Positions 34,540 to 45,523 of a stretch of 64,000 nt of DNA are shown one piece after another. The notes beneath the pieces were generated by a model. It was given only the letters and a program-made list of their open reading frames with translations, ran no database searches and was not told where the DNA came from. A program made the position numbers and the translations under genes. How positions within the stretch are numbered: position 1 is the stretch's first letter; the number at the start of each line of letters is the position of its first letter. Origin of the DNA: Toxorhynchites rutilus septentrionalis (taxonomy: Eukaryota; Arthropoda; Insecta; Diptera; Culicidae); the NCBI RefSeq assembly GCF_029784135.1, contig NC_073744.1, forward strand, positions 71,908,593 to 71,972,592, given 5' to 3'.

Positions 34540-35080
34540 ACCTAAACTCAACATATTGTAGATGGATAGTATGGTTTGAATCTAGATATCTTCGAATTGT
34601 TGTCAAGAAGATTCGTGTTGAAATCACCTACTAAGAGTACGTTCTCGAATTTAGTTCCTTAGTTAGACAACAACTTGTCAATTGTGTCAGCACAATCTAC
34701 ATCTGGTGGATTGTAGAATGCAGCGAGAAAAAATGTCTCGTTACCTAACGTTATTTCAACTACTACATACTTCGTGCACGGGGTTCCTGGTTGATTTGAA
34801 GAAACATCTATAACTTAATACCTCAGTCCATCTTTCATATTTATCATTATACCGCCACCTAGACGTCCTTTTCTGTATTGCCTGACGATATCGACTGAAG
34901 TGAGCTGAAGTATTTGCCTTAATTCATCGAGCTAACAAAGCTTGCGTGCACAAATACTCTGACTGTTGACACTACATACGGAAAATTTACCTCGATGAAG
35001 AGCTTCAAGACAGTTCCCGGCAAACACAAGTTCGTGGAAGAAATGAATAAAGAGCATCTTTATAAAAATTAAATATTTCA
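34540..35080 (-). pseudogene. LINE-A endonuclease region
   Basis: On the minus strand, QYRKGRLGGGIMINMKDGLRY is followed by FFLAAFYNPPDVD and LLVGDFNTNLLDNN. This is the AP-endonuclease order (substrate loop, YxPP, GDFN catalytic block) of non-LTR elements. An in-frame stop precedes GDFN, so it is dead. Confidence 0.8.
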
Positions 35081-35291
35081 ATATACTAACTATCCATAGT
35101 TCATTCATATTAATTCATTACACTTTTGCGACGCGAATTCGAATTAAAACAACAAATTGTATATTGGCACTATCAAATATAAGTAGCAAATATTGCTGCG
35201 ATTTCAAGCATCCATCTCCAACAACAGCATTAGCAACATCCGGAACAGCAGCAACAACATCAGTCACGTATTTTGACTGTTAGGAGGGGAA

Positions 35292-36263
35292 TCATGGGAA
35301 TATAGGATATGGATATGAGGAATAAACAATAACGAAATTGGAAGGGTTATAGCAGTTTTTGTAGATCGTTGTCCAAAAAAAAATGGGTTTCTCTTGCCTA
35401 TCAGCATTCTTCTTAACGTAAACGATTCCCAATTTTGCGTAGATACCGATCAGCTGTCCTCGCTTTTTCATCTGCAGAGCTTTGGATCGCAATTCTCTTT
35501 CTACAACTCCTAGGTTATCGTTTACAAAAATGCGTTTATTCGTTGAAAACCCAACGTCTGTGAGTGAAAGCTTGCAAGAGCGTAAATAGCGAGAATAAAA
35601 TTCATTCCGATGCAGATTTAGAGCAAACTGAATTAAAATCAGATATGCAGTGCCGTTGGTAGGAGTTCCTTTGGTGAGCCTTCTGACATCAACAAATGGG
35701 ATGTTATCAGTATATCCCAGAGAGCGACACCAAGTGACGAAGTAGTTCATCAGATTTTTTCACTGGCGACGAGATCATTAGCACGCATACTTCTGCCGAC
35801 AGCCGCATGACACAGGGAGTTATATGACAATTCTCACCCAATTCTAAGAGTCGAGTGACTCGAAAGTACAATGAGAAATGAAAAGAGTTCATTGCACCTG
35901 GCATTTTTTAAATTACGCCGATTCTCAGAATACAAACACGTGCGCAAATTGACTGTCACGTCGTGAAGCGACTCTCGGAATAAACCTCACAGCCTTACTT
36001 TCTTCGATTGTATCGACGATTTGAGTAGTGGTTCTGGTGCTCTCCTCCCGAATTTGCTCGAAGTCTCTCGCGAGCTTCTCCATCCGAGTTTGAAGGGAGT
36101 CCTCCAGCCATCTGATTTCATCCACTGTATTTCTCTGGTACGTAGCAAATTGTGATTTCATCATATTGGCTAGCTGAGCAACATTCATATCGGCATCAGT
36201 TGTCAAGCTGGAACTCTTAGTCGTTGAGTTACTACGAAGACAACGAAGAGCTTCATCCGTCAT
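35292..36263 (-). pseudogene. LINE-A ORF1 (coiled-coil plus FP25K-like C-terminus)
   Basis: The first part (35925-36263) has heptad-like polar repeats (IRWLEDSLQTRMEKLARDFE). After a frame break, 35292-35750 reads DVRRLTKGTPTNGTAYLILI, SLTDVGFSTNKRIFVNDNL and GIVYVKK. The DIGF-x(4)-IYVN-x-L...VWVK-like pattern matches the C-terminal domain found in many insect LINE ORF1 proteins and in baculovirus FP25K. It lies directly upstream of the endonuclease region on the same strand. Confidence 0.65.
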
Positions 36264-36459
36264 AATGATGGTTGTTTACCACAGAACAAATTGCAAACTG
36301 TTCGAATGTGACCCCTTTGTCTCTCGTATTGGTTCCAGAGTAATTGTGAAATTTTGTTTTTAAATTTCGGCAAGCACTGGATGCAAATTTGGCATGAAAA
36401 ACTTCGCAAACGCTAAGGGCATGTTCTAGAAGCACAGTTCACGGAAGATATTCATTTGT

Positions 36460-37340
36460 TTTGGGATAGTACTAAAGATATTAGCGATTCGCGTCGGCAC
36501 AATGTAGCTTACGTGCACACCATTCTAATTGTAATGCTTTCTGGTCGTCAGCATACGAGAGTATGATACAGTTTAGAACGAAGTTTGTCTAGTTTGCCTA
36601 GTTTGTCGAATTTAGCTACTGCGATTTGAAGGTTCATTTTATCGAATGCTGCAGATAAATCCGTATATTGCATCCACTTGCCTGCCATTCTCTATTTGAA
36701 CAACCTTATAGGAGATGAAGCAAGTTAGGTTAGTCGTCGTTGAACGTTTTGGAATGAATCCTCCGATATATAATGCGCATATCTGTGCACTAACTCGTGA
36801 AGAACAATGAATTCAAATAGCTTAAACGTGGCAACGCTGCTATACCGGGATAACTCGAAACGACCCTTTTGCAGTCTTTCTTGAGCACAACAATTCCAAC
36901 AGTTCGGAAATACGCCAGTGGTCCGTGAAAGATTAAACGCTGCGAGTGGTTTAGCCAGTGAATGCATGCAACGTTCGAGCACAAGTGATGGAATACAGTC
37001 TGGGCCACATCCCGCTGTGCTAACCATATCTTCGGTAATTACTAATTGTAGCACGGAAGTAGAAAACCGAGGAGCGCTTAAGGCGACAGCTGCCACATCC
37101 AGCGGGTCGAGTTGTTCATCAGTAAAGACTTTGCGGAATCGAAAGCGGAACATATCGGCAATTTCGGAGGTCGTATTAGTTTCAATTAAACCGTTGGTCA
37201 TCGTTGAGGGCAGTCCAGTTTCCTCTCGTTGTTCATTTACGTAGCGTTAAAAACTTTCGGGGCTATTCTTGAGGCGTCTTTGCAAATTGTCCTGATAAGC
37301 GTTGTACAGACGATTGCTAAGCTGTTTGAATTCGTTATTT
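36460..37340 (-). pseudogene. Second minus-strand LINE fragment, RT N-terminal half (LINE-B)
   Basis: The frame reads LNNEFKQLSNRLYNAYQDNL, then FRKVFTDEQLD, CGPDCIPSLVLERC and TTGVFPNCW. After a frameshift comes FKLFEFIVLHEL, and further on YTDLSAAFDKMNLQ, which is RT motif A. This is a different element from LINE-A, since it has its own RT upstream of LINE-A's ORF1. It is cut off before the catalytic FADD block. Confidence 0.75.
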
Positions 37341-37382
37341 AACTTTAAATACAAAATATCATCGTGTATAGTTCGTATACAA

Positions 37383-37765
37383 CTATAGTTCAATATAGTT
37401 GTATTTGTGAACTGAGTGCGAACCCGTGGAACATCTCAGTACGAACCTAACAGTTTTCGGGTTGGAGCTAGTTGAAACTGAGTGAATAAAAAACGTTTTG
37501 ACAGCAGTTAGTTTGGAACTCGTGCGAACCTAGGTTGGAACAAAAATAGTCCCGACCTAGGCGGCCATGTTTTTGGTGCTAACATCTCGAGCACAAAACA
37601 GCTGAGATGTATGCGGTTTTGAACCCGTTCTGTGTCCTACTGACAGCTCTGTCAACTCAAGTGCAGACACTTTCAAAGTTTTGAACCCTGAGATGTTGGC
37701 ACCATCCGAGCACATAAGGAGGAGATAGGCGGTAGCAGGACCCTGAACAAAAACGAATTCGCTAG
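37383..37765. mobile_element. MITE fragment related to 61184-62038
   Basis: GAACTGAGTGCGAACCCGTGG, AATAAAAAACGTTTTGACAG and the terminal ACAAAAACGAATTCGCTA are all shared with the 61184-62038 element. The opposite terminus is not clear. Confidence 0.6.
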
Positions 37766-38229
37766 TAGTGAGTTTTTCGGCTCGCCCAATGGAGGTGTCA
37801 TAGTAGCTCTGTTTTCCGACGAGGGTGCGGTGTTGTTTCTAACAACCGCAGTATTGGCAGTGAAGTGGTTAGAAAACATCCGAAAATGGATATTTGAAAC
37901 TTTAGTACGGTACAACAAGGTTCCCTCTGGAACCAGAACCAGCTTCAATCTAGCTTCTAGATGAGTGTAGGCTGAGGTTTTACTCCAATAATTTCCTGGA
38001 CAAACGGAAAAGTAGATGATCGCTAAGGCCCCGAAAGAACTGAAGAACAAGTTACATGATGATATCCATATTTTAATCGGCCATGGTTAAGGTGCCGACC
38101 AACCATCGTGAGGCCACCTGGCAGATCCACGAAGAAGCGGTTGATAATTAAAACGTAAACTTCAAAATGTTCGTCACTGTTTATAATTATCTTTAAAATA
38201 TCTATCTTTCTATTTATTCAGTTCTTAGG
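37766..38229. other. Intergenic, no supported gene
   Basis: A 125-codon minus-strand frame (37673-38050) overlaps the MITE and has no recognisable domain. Confidence 0.4.
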
Positions 38230-38414
38230 CCAGTGCTATCAGCTTCGTGCCCAATGGTGATGGTGTAATGAATAAGAATATATACCAGAATATTCTAAAG
38301 GAAAATATGAAGCACAGTGTCATCAAAATGAGATTGAATCGAGGATTCAAGTTTTACCAAGTAAATGATCCAAAGCACAAGGCACATAAAGTTCGCACAT
38401 GGCTAGCACATTAG
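38230..38414 (+). pseudogene. Tc1-like transposase remnant
   Basis: NKNIYQNILKENMKHSVIKM followed by FYQVNDPKHKAHKVRTWL corresponds to the second-Asp region of Tc1 transposases (usually FQQDNDPKHTA). Here the first Asp of QDND has become V. It ends at a TAG at 38412-38414. No TIRs were seen. Confidence 0.65.
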
Positions 38415-39390
38415 AATTGCTTAAAGGTTATACTTGTACTCCTCCACAATCTTCAATCCCAATAAAAAGTAAAAAAACTGTGAAAGTAATCTGGGTAGGA
38501 GAGTAAAAAACCATAAAATTTCTAAAAATAACGTTTTCAAAAACCACTTTGTTCAATTAATGGATAAATATTTTTTCCAAATATACAAAAAAAAAAACTC
38601 GTAGATAACGGCTCAAGGCAGCAAAAAACTGTTGCAATGAACAAGGGTTACAATACTAAAGATGGACTTCTGAAATTGTTCAACGTCTTCGAAATCGAGT
38701 TGAAATTTCGACCACCGTACGGATATGAGTTTAAGTCAATTTTCACACATTCGCCAGTTTTACAGGAATGAAAACCATTTTTCTGAAAACAAATAGCAAA
38801 CCATTTCACTTTTATTTGACACTATGACTTTATCTATATAGAATGTTCCGAAAGCCTTTTTTCGACTTTCAAAAAAAGAAAAAAAAGTCACAGGAGGGTT
38901 GTGTCCAAGACACGATGGTAATGGTAATGATTTTGATCCTGAAAAGGGCAGTTTTTTTGGTTGTTGGGTATTGTTTGTTCACTCCACCAGTGTTTACCGA
39001 GTAATGATGACAGAAGGATGGTAAACAGTCGTTGAATGGTGCGTATCAGATAAAAGATACCGATGTGGAACGAGATATGATGAAAACCGCCCTCTATGAT
39101 CCTAGACGAGATGCCTCCTGTGTTATGTACGTATGAAATAAAGAAAAAAAAAACTCACCAATGTAATTACCAAGATCGAACACAACTATCAATTTTTCTC
39201 ATAAGTAAAAACATGTTTCATTAATATAGAGAAAACATATTCGAAATGGAAAACGTAATTTTCTTTTATAATTTTCACTTTCTGACTGCTTATTCAACCC
39301 AATGCGAATTTTAATTGAACTAACAACACCTAATACTATATGTAAAGTAATCACTTTTCCTAATATTTCTCGATTTTTTTCTATTTTTCT
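38415..39390. other. Intergenic, AT-rich
   Basis: No gene or bounded repeat recognised. Confidence 0.4.
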
Positions 39391-40030
39391 CGCACTTTTC
39401 TTGGATGAAAATGAACACAACAAAACAGATAGCTTAAACCAAACGATTTATGAAAAATTGAAATGAATCGTATCATATATTCAAAAGTTCCCCATACTTT
39501 CATGTATTTGCAATGTTGATTTCTCCCAGGCAGCTTGGTTTTGATGGCTCTGTTAGGGAATACACTTCGGTAGGAATAAAAGTTCCCCATACTTTCATCT
39601 ATTTGCAATGTCGATTTCCCCCAGGCAGTTTGGTTTTGATGTTTCTGTTAGGGAACACATTTCGGTAGGAACAAAAGTTTCTCCTACTTTCATGTATTTG
39701 CACTTTTCTTGGATGAAAATGAACACAACAAAACAGATAGCTTAAACCAAACGATTTATGAAAAATTGAAATGAATCGTATCATATATTCAAAAGTTCCC
39801 CATACTTTCATGTATTTGCAATGTCGATTTCTCCCAGGCAGCTTGGTTTTGATGTCTCTGTTAGGGAATACATTTCGGTAGGAATAAAAGTTCCCCATAC
39901 TTTCATCTATTTGCAATGTCGATTTCCCCCAGGCAGTTTGGTTTTGATGTTTCTGTTAGGGAACACATTTCGGTGGGAACAAAAGTTTCTCCTACTTTCA
40001 TGTATTTGCAATGCCGATTTCCCCCAGGTT
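39391..40030. repeat. Tandem minisatellite (~100 bp units) with a 310-bp higher-order duplication
   Basis: Units contain TTGCAATGTCGATTTCCCCC, AGGCAGTTTGGTTTTGATG and TTAGGGAACACATTTCGGT. A larger block starting TTGCACTTTTCTTGGATGAA near 39391 repeats near 39701. The mirrored minus-strand frames (39381-39916) reflect the repeat and are not genes. Confidence 0.85.
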
Positions 40031-40054
40031 TCGATGTCTCTATTAGGGACCGGC

Positions 40055-40336
40055 CGCACGTGTCGTCAATTTCGACCAATCAGAAGTGGGAATTCCTGTT
40101 AGGATAGGGGTTGAGATTTTTCAATTGTTTGATAGTTAGTTTCATGACATATATTATTTTCTTCGATAAATTTTTTTTTTATGGAATGCCGAAATCGATT
40201 GACGCAAAAATTTCATCAATCCATCATGAAATGACCGAGCAATAGGCGTTTGAAATTGGACAATTTTCACGATGTGCTCGATTTTCGATTTTCAATTTGT
40301 ACCCCAATATGTTCCCGAAAGACGTAATCCTACGTC
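40055..40336 (-). mobile_element. GPE fragment, promoter-proximal end (H4 type)
   Basis: The terminal GACGTAGGATTACGTC (40321-40336, minus) and the following ~280 bases match the end of GPE-H4 at 45626-45893, down to the GTCAATTTCGACCAATCAG block. The histone part is absent, replaced by the 39.4-40.0 kb minisatellite. Confidence 0.75.
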
Positions 40337-40492
40337 AAAAAAATCTTATATGAAAATTGCGCATAAAAAAAAATGTGTTTGAATTATGTGTTTTGGTAGA
40401 AACATCGGGCAATATATATGAAAATTTATATAATTGTTTTGAACAATCAAAAATCAAAATAAAAAAATAAATACATTTAAATTTTATCAATT

Positions 40493-43400
40493 GATATCAC
40501 TGTTTTACAGTGGAATTGTCGTAGTCTTATCCCTAAATTGGATACTTTCAAATTTCTAATTCATAAATTCAATTGTGATGTTTTTGCTCTGTCCGAAACC
40601 TGGCTCTCTTCTCAAAATGATCTCTCTTTCCACGATTTTAATATAATACGCTTGGACCGCGATGACAGATACGGAGGGGTACTATTGGGGATTAATAAGT
40701 GCCACCCATTTTTTCGAATTGACCTTCCACCTATTGGAGGGATCGAAGCTGTTGCTTGTCATGCAAACATCAGAGGCAAAGACCTCTGTATTGTCAGTTT
40801 GTATTGGCCTCCGAGAGCTGCGGTTAGCCGCAAGCAACTTGTTGACATGTGCTCACTCCTTCCTGAGCCACGATTGATCTTGGGAGACTTCAACTCTCAC
40901 GGAACTGCCTGGGGGGAACAGTACGACGACAATCGTTCATCGTTGATATATGACCTTTGTAACAGCTTCAATATGCACGTTTTGAATACTGGGGAAACAA
41001 CACGTGTACCTAAACCTCCTGCTAACCCAAGTGCTCTTGACCTCTCGCTTTGCTCGAATTCACTATCGTTAGATTGCAAGTGGAATGTAATCCAGGACCC
41101 CAACGGTAGTGATCACTTGCCAATCAAAATTTCCATCACCATTGGGTCGAATTCTTCTGAATCTATAAACATGGCATATGACCTCACAAGACACATTGAC
41201 TGGAAAAAATATGCGGACGCGATTGCTCTAGCCATCAATTCCAAAGATGGTTTGCCTCCATTGGAGGAGTATAACTTCATTTCTCGTTTGATCTATGACA
41301 GCGCGGTTCGCGCTCAAACGAAACCCATCCCAGGCTCCACTATTCGTCGAAGGCCTCCCAATCCATGGTGGGATAGCATATGTTCCAAGCTTTATGTAGA
41401 AAAATCGAATGCATTTAAAGCTTTTCGGAAACGTGGAACCATTGAGAATTTTCAAACGTATTTGGACCTTGAAAATCAATTTAAAAACTTGATCAAAGGG
41501 AAAAAACGTGCTTATTGGCGAACTTTCGTGGGAGGTTTGTCACGAGAAACGTCAATGAAAAAATTATGGAAAGTGGCTCGAAACATGAGAAATCGCTCTT
41601 CATCGAATGAAAGCGAAGAATATTCACATCGATGGATTTTTAATTTTGCACGCAAGGTTTGTCCCGATTCCGTTCCTGTGCAAAAAATTGTTCGAGATAT
41701 ACCACAAGATAGGTGCGATCTTGATTCCGAGTTTTCGATGGTAGAATTCTCTCTTGCTCTCCTTTCTTGTAACAATTCGGCTCCAGGAACGGATAGAATT
41801 AAGTTCAACTTGTTGAAACACCTCCCTGATGTGGCGAAACATCGCTTGTTGAATTTATTCAATCGGTTTCTGGAGCATAATATTGTTCCAGATGATTGGA
41901 GACAAGTGCGAATTATAGCTATTCAAAAACCCGGAAAACCCGCGTCCGACTTCAATTCGTACCGCCCAATAGCAATGCTGTCTTGTATACGGAAATTGTT
42001 GGAGAAAATGATCTTGTTTCGCCTTGATCATTGGGTTGAAACGAATGGCTTACTCTCAGATACACAATATGGGTTCCGCAGGGGCAAGGGGACGAATGAT
42101 TGTCTTGCGTTGCTTTCTTCAGAAATTCAAATGGCTTACGCCGAAAAAAAACAAATGGCTTCAGTATTCTTGGACATAAAGGGGGCCTTTGATTCTGTTT
42201 CAATAGAGGTTTTGTCAGACAAATTACACTCTCGGGGTCTGCCGCCTCTGTTGAATAATATGTTATATAACTTGCTTTGTGAGAAACAGTTGAATTTTTC
42301 TCACGGGGATTCGACAGTAAATCGGGTCTCCTACATGGGCCTCCCCCAGGGCTCATGTTTAAGCCCCCTTTTGTACAACTTCTATGTAAGCGACATCGAC
42401 AATTGTCTTACACAAAATTGCAGCCTAAGACAACTTGCAGATGACGGAGTGGTGTCTGTCGTAGGATCAAACGAATCCGACCTGCAAGGACCCTTACAAG
42501 ATACTTTGAACAATTTTTCAACCTGGGCCATTGGGCTAGGGATCGAATTCTCCACGGAGAAAACAGAGATGGTGGTTTTTTCTAGGAAGCATAGACCAGC
42601 AAAACCAAAGCTTCAACTTTTGGGTAAACCGATCACTCATGCTATGTCATTCAAGTATCTTGGGGTCTGGTTCGACTCCAAATGTACTTGGGGGGCCCAT
42701 ATTAGGTATCTGAGTAAAAAATGCCAACAAAGAATAAACTTTCTCCGTACAATTACCGGCACATGGTGGGGAGCCCATCCCGAAGATCTTATAATGTTGT
42801 ATCGAACAACTATTCTCTCAGTGATGGAGTATGGCAGTTTCTGTTTTCAATCAGCTGCCAAAACACATCTCATTAAACTCGAGCGAATTCAGTATCTTTG
42901 TCTCCGTATTGCGTTGGGATGTATGCCCTCAACGCATACCATGAGTCTCGAGGTTTTGGCAGGCGTACTCCCACTAAAAGATCGCTTCAATTTATTATCT
43001 CTTCGGTTCTTCATCCGGTGTAAGGTTATGAACCCATTGGTGATCGGAAATTTTGAGCAGCTTATCGAGCTAAATTTTCATTCAGGATTCATGAGCTCAT
43101 ATCATGAATTCATCTCCATGCAGGTTGATCCTTCTTCGTATACTCCCAACCGTGTTTGTTTTCCTGACTACATCAATTCCTCTGTACATTTTGATCTGTT
43201 CATGAAGGAGAAAATCCATGGAATTCCAGATTATCATCGATCGGGGATCATTCCTACGATCTTCAATGCAAAGTATGGGCGTGTCAATTGTGATAATATG
43301 TACTTTACTGATGGGTCCTCTATGAATGAGTCCACAGGATTTGGAGTGTTCAACGAAATTTTTAGCACCTCCCACAGTCTTCAGAATCCTTGCTCTGTGT

Positions 43401-44530
43401 ATATTGCTGAATTGGCAGCAATACATTGGGCGCTGGACAGCGTCGCCTCACGACCTGTTGAACACTATTACATTGTAACGGATAGTCTTAGCTCTGTCGA
43501 AGCTATCCGTTCAGTGAGGCCGGAAAAGCACTCGCCGTACTTCCTTGAGAGAATACGAGAAATTTTGAGTGCTTTATCCAGACGCTGTTATGTCATTACC
43601 TTTGTCTGGGTCCCTTCACATTGCTCAATTCCGGGTAACGAGAGGGCTGACTCATTGGCAAAGGTAGGTGCAATTGAAGGCGATATTTATCAGCGTCAAA
43701 TCGCTTTCAATGAATTTTATTCTTTAGTCCGTAAAAATACCATCGCTAACTGGCAACGTAAATGGAACGAAGATGAATTGGGCCGGTGGTTTCACTCGAT
43801 TATCCCTAAGGTTAGCCTCAAACCATGGTTCAAAAGTCTGGACTTAAGTCGGGACTTTATTCGCACCTTCTCTCGACTCATGTCCAATCACTGTTCGTTA
43901 GACGCGCTACTCTTTCGTTTTAATCTTGCCGATGGCAATATCTGTGCTTGTGGCCAAGGTTACCACGACATCGAACACGTTGTTTGGTCGTGCGAGGAGT
44001 ATCTTGTTGCCAGATCGAATTTAGAAAACTCTCTTCGGGCTAGAGGAAGGCAGCCCAATGTGCCGGTGAGAGATGTGTTGGCTCGGTTAGACCTTGATTA
44101 CATGTCCCAAATTTATGTCTTCCTAAAAGCTATCAATCTTCGTGTGTGATTGTCCTTATATCCTTATATTCTCCTTTTCCTTTCCCTTCGCGAGAAATCA
44201 AATCCCTTCTTACTAACAATAGAATAAGGTGAAATGTAAATACATGTTAGATATAAGATAGGCTTAAGAATTGAGTATGATGAATGTGAGTGCGAATGTG
44301 AGTGTGAACATTGTCAACATATCCTTATATCCCATCCTTTTCCTGAAACAAAATGTCACCCTTCTAAACTCGAGCAAGCCGCGAGTAATCGGTTCTCTAC
44401 TTCATTAACATTAGAATTAATAAAAAATGTTTATATATACTTGTAACTATACAAATAGGAGTTTGGCTCCTTTAAACTTATGTAACTGAGCCTGTAAAAA
44501 TAAACGATTTAATAAAAAAAAAAAAAAAAA
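40493..44530 (+). mobile_element. 5'-truncated I-group-like LINE with target duplication and poly(A)
   Basis: The element is flanked by the direct repeat TTTATCAATT (40483-40492 and 44531-44540) and ends in poly(A) after an AATAAA (about 44499). ORF2 is open; ORF1 and the 5' end are missing, the usual outcome of incomplete target-primed reverse transcription. The 3' UTR (44150-44511) also occurs at 62984-63260. Confidence 0.92.
40511..44149 (+). CDS. LINE ORF2: endonuclease, reverse transcriptase, RNase H
   Basis: An uninterrupted frame of about 1,212 codons reads open from WNCRSLIPKL at 40511. It has no in-frame ATG near its start because the element is 5'-truncated. Domains counted from 40538: AP endonuclease (about 1-210; SETWL, GDFNSHGTAWG, GSDHLPI), RT (about 440-720; FRRGKGTND, LDIKGAFDSVS, GLPQGSCLSP, catalytic LADD near 634), RNase H (about 920-1060; FTDGSS, ELAAIHWAL, VTDSLSS, WVPSHCSIPGNERAD) and a Cys-His motif near the C-terminus (CACGQGYHDIEHVVWSC). 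All catalytic residues appear present. The RNase H domain points to the I/LOA/R1 group, and I-type is my best guess. Without promoter and ORF1 it probably cannot move alone, but it is evidently recent. Confidence 0.93.
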   Translation, partial: WNCRSLIPKLDTFKFLIHKFNCDVFALSETWLSSQNDLSFHDFNIIRLDRDDRYGGVLLGINKCHPFFRIDLPPIGGIEAVACHANIRGKDLCIVSLYWPPRAAVSRKQLVDMCSLLPEPRLILGDFNSHGTAWGEQYDDNRSSLIYDLCNSFNMHVLNTGETTRVPKPPANPSALDLSLCSNSLSLDCKWNVIQDPNGSDHLPIKISITIGSNSSESINMAYDLTRHIDWKKYADAIALAINSKDGLPPLEEYNFISRLIYDSAVRAQTKPIPGSTIRRRPPNPWWDSICSKLYVEKSNAFKAFRKRGTIENFQTYLDLENQFKNLIKGKKRAYWRTFVGGLSRETSMKKLWKVARNMRNRSSSNESEEYSHRWIFNFARKVCPDSVPVQKIVRDIPQDRCDLDSEFSMVEFSLALLSCNNSAPGTDRIKFNLLKHLPDVAKHRLLNLFNRFLEHNIVPDDWRQVRIIAIQKPGKPASDFNSYRPIAMLSCIRKLLEKMILFRLDHWVETNGLLSDTQYGFRRGKGTNDCLALLSSEIQMAYAEKKQMASVFLDIKGAFDSVSIEVLSDKLHSRGLPPLLNNMLYNLLCEKQLNFSHGDSTVNRVSYMGLPQGSCLSPLLYNFYVSDIDNCLTQNCSLRQLADDGVVSVVGSNESDLQGPLQDTLNNFSTWAIGLGIEFSTEKTEMVVFSRKHRPAKPKLQLLGKPITHAMSFKYLGVWFDSKCTWGAHIRYLSKKCQQRINFLRTITGTWWGAHPEDLIMLYRTTILSVMEYGSFCFQSAAKTHLIKLERIQYLCLRIALGCMPSTHTMSLEVLAGVLPLKDRFNLLSLRFFIRCKVMNPLVIGNFEQLIELNFHSGFMSSYHEFISMQVDPSSYTPNRVCFPDYINSSVHFDLFMKEKIHGIPDYHRSGIIPTIFNAKYGRVNCDNMYFTDGSSMNESTGFGVFNEIFSTSHSLQNPCSVYIAELAAIHWALDSVASRPVEHYYIVTDSLSSVEAIRSVRPEKHSPYFLERIREILSALSRRCYVITFVWVPSHCSIPGNERADSLAKVGAIEGDIYQRQIAFNEFYSLVRKNTIANWQRKWNEDELGRWFHSIIPKVSLKPWFKSLDLSRDFIRTFSRLMSNHCSLDALLFRFNLADGNICACGQGYHDIEHVVWSCEEYLVARSNLENSLRARGRQPNVPVRDVLARLDLDYMSQIYVFLKAINLRV

Positions 44531-44540
44531 TTTATCAATT

Positions 44541-44733
44541 CAAAACTGCCTTCGGGCCTGCTAGTTCGATGGGAGATTAATCTGCCTCCCTAAATGAATA
44601 TTGGCGTCGCTTGGTGCCGCCGAAAGCAGACTCGTTTGCTGAGGAGTGCTGAGCGACAATGAAAATGTCTTTCTAAAGGTAGGTTGAGAAAGAGTATGAA
44701 CTAGTTTTCTTCGCAAGGGCCCTTCTCAGGGCT
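44541..44733. repeat. Repeat flank of the LINE insertion; histone-like stem-loop at 44718-44733
   Basis: GGCCCTTCTCAGGGCT (44718-44733, +) fits the histone 3' stem-loop pattern with a UCUC loop and one terminal G-U pair. It sits directly against the conserved hairpin at 44734. No histone frame is upstream on this strand, so it may be a coincidence or a relic. Confidence 0.4.
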
Positions 44734-44765
44734 AGAGATGAATGAACGTAAAGTTTAAAGTCTCT
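44734..44765 (+). repeat. 3'-terminal hairpin of a SINE/LINE-like repeat, copy 1
   Basis: AGAGAT...GTCTCT encloses GAATGAACGTAAAGTTTAAA. An A/G-rich tail (AAAAGAAGAAAAA) follows. It is one of three copies with compensating stem changes; see 44942 and 59921. Confidence 0.65.
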
Positions 44766-44941
44766 ATAATTCAAAAGAAGAAAAATATTGCTACCAGATG
44801 TCACGAACTTCGACATTTTTTGCTACTATGGTGCTACTCGTCCGTGTAGTTGGCGCAAAGGCACCGCAAAAATATTATTTTATAGAATTCCTTCATGCAT
44901 TTGTCTGATACGGGCTGTGTATCGTTCGTTCTTGTTTTTGA

Positions 44942-44972
44942 AGGGACTTTAACTCAAAGGTCATTCGTCCCT
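44942..44972 (-). repeat. 3'-terminal hairpin of the same repeat, copy 2
   Basis: On the minus strand it reads AGGGAC...GTCCCT around GAATGACCTTTGAGTTAAA, followed by TCAAAAACAAGAA. Confidence 0.65.
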
Positions 44973-45157
44973 AATGGGCTGTGTATGACTGGAGCGTTCC
45001 GTTATATACATGCATGCATATGTCCTTGCCAAATCCAGTAAAAGGTGGTTGATGAAACGTATGTTTTTGACGTGATACGTTCCATGTTAGTTGTTAGTAG
45101 AAAATGTAAAAATAAACAGTATTTTTGATCGGTTTTATATAGTTTTTGTGGTAAGTG

Positions 45158-45283
45158 GAAAACAGTAAAATAAACTCTTGCGAGGGTTTGATTGGCACAA
45201 CCACGACGAGCTAAACGACGGATAGCGGGTGTGATTCGATGCGATGCAATGCACTTCGCTCCTCTGCCTCCTTTGCCGCATCC
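45158..45283 (-). pseudogene. Histone H4-derived pseudogene inside GPE
   Basis: The minus-strand frame spanning 45002-45451 contains GCGKGGRGAK (45254-45283) and then ITPAIRRLARRG (about 45200-45235), followed by a diverged RVYF. These match the H4 N-terminal tail (GRGKGG...GGAK) and the alpha-1 segment ITKPAIRRLARRG. The intervening tail residues are altered and the rest of the histone fold is missing. Extra CGKG-like blocks upstream (frame residues 11-14 and 26-29) look like tandem duplications of the start of the gene. The frame runs on to 45002 without H4 character. It cannot encode a working H4. Confidence 0.8.
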
Positions 45284-45523
45284 AATTGTTGATGTGAAGA
45301 GGAGCGCACCAGCAATGCACACTAGATTTAATTCGATGCTCTCCGCTGCTTCCTCTTCTTTGCTCCCTTTGCCGCACCGCATCCATCGTTGGTTGCCGAT
45401 GGCTTCCTCTCCTTTGCCGCACCGTATGGTGTTGGTTGATTTGTAGAGCACTGCACACTAGAAGCCAAGATGTTTGCCGATCTGAGCGTTGAACGAAAAT
45501 GAAAAATCCAAAAATGCTACCGT

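Noticed and set aside
38935..38950. Histone-type stem-loop on the minus strand (TGCCCTTTTCAGGATC)
   Set aside because: Only half of the stem pairs; the loop match alone is not enough.
39381..39916. Two similar minus-strand frames (MQIDESMGNF...)
   Set aside because: They mirror the 310-bp duplicated minisatellite block and have no family similarity.
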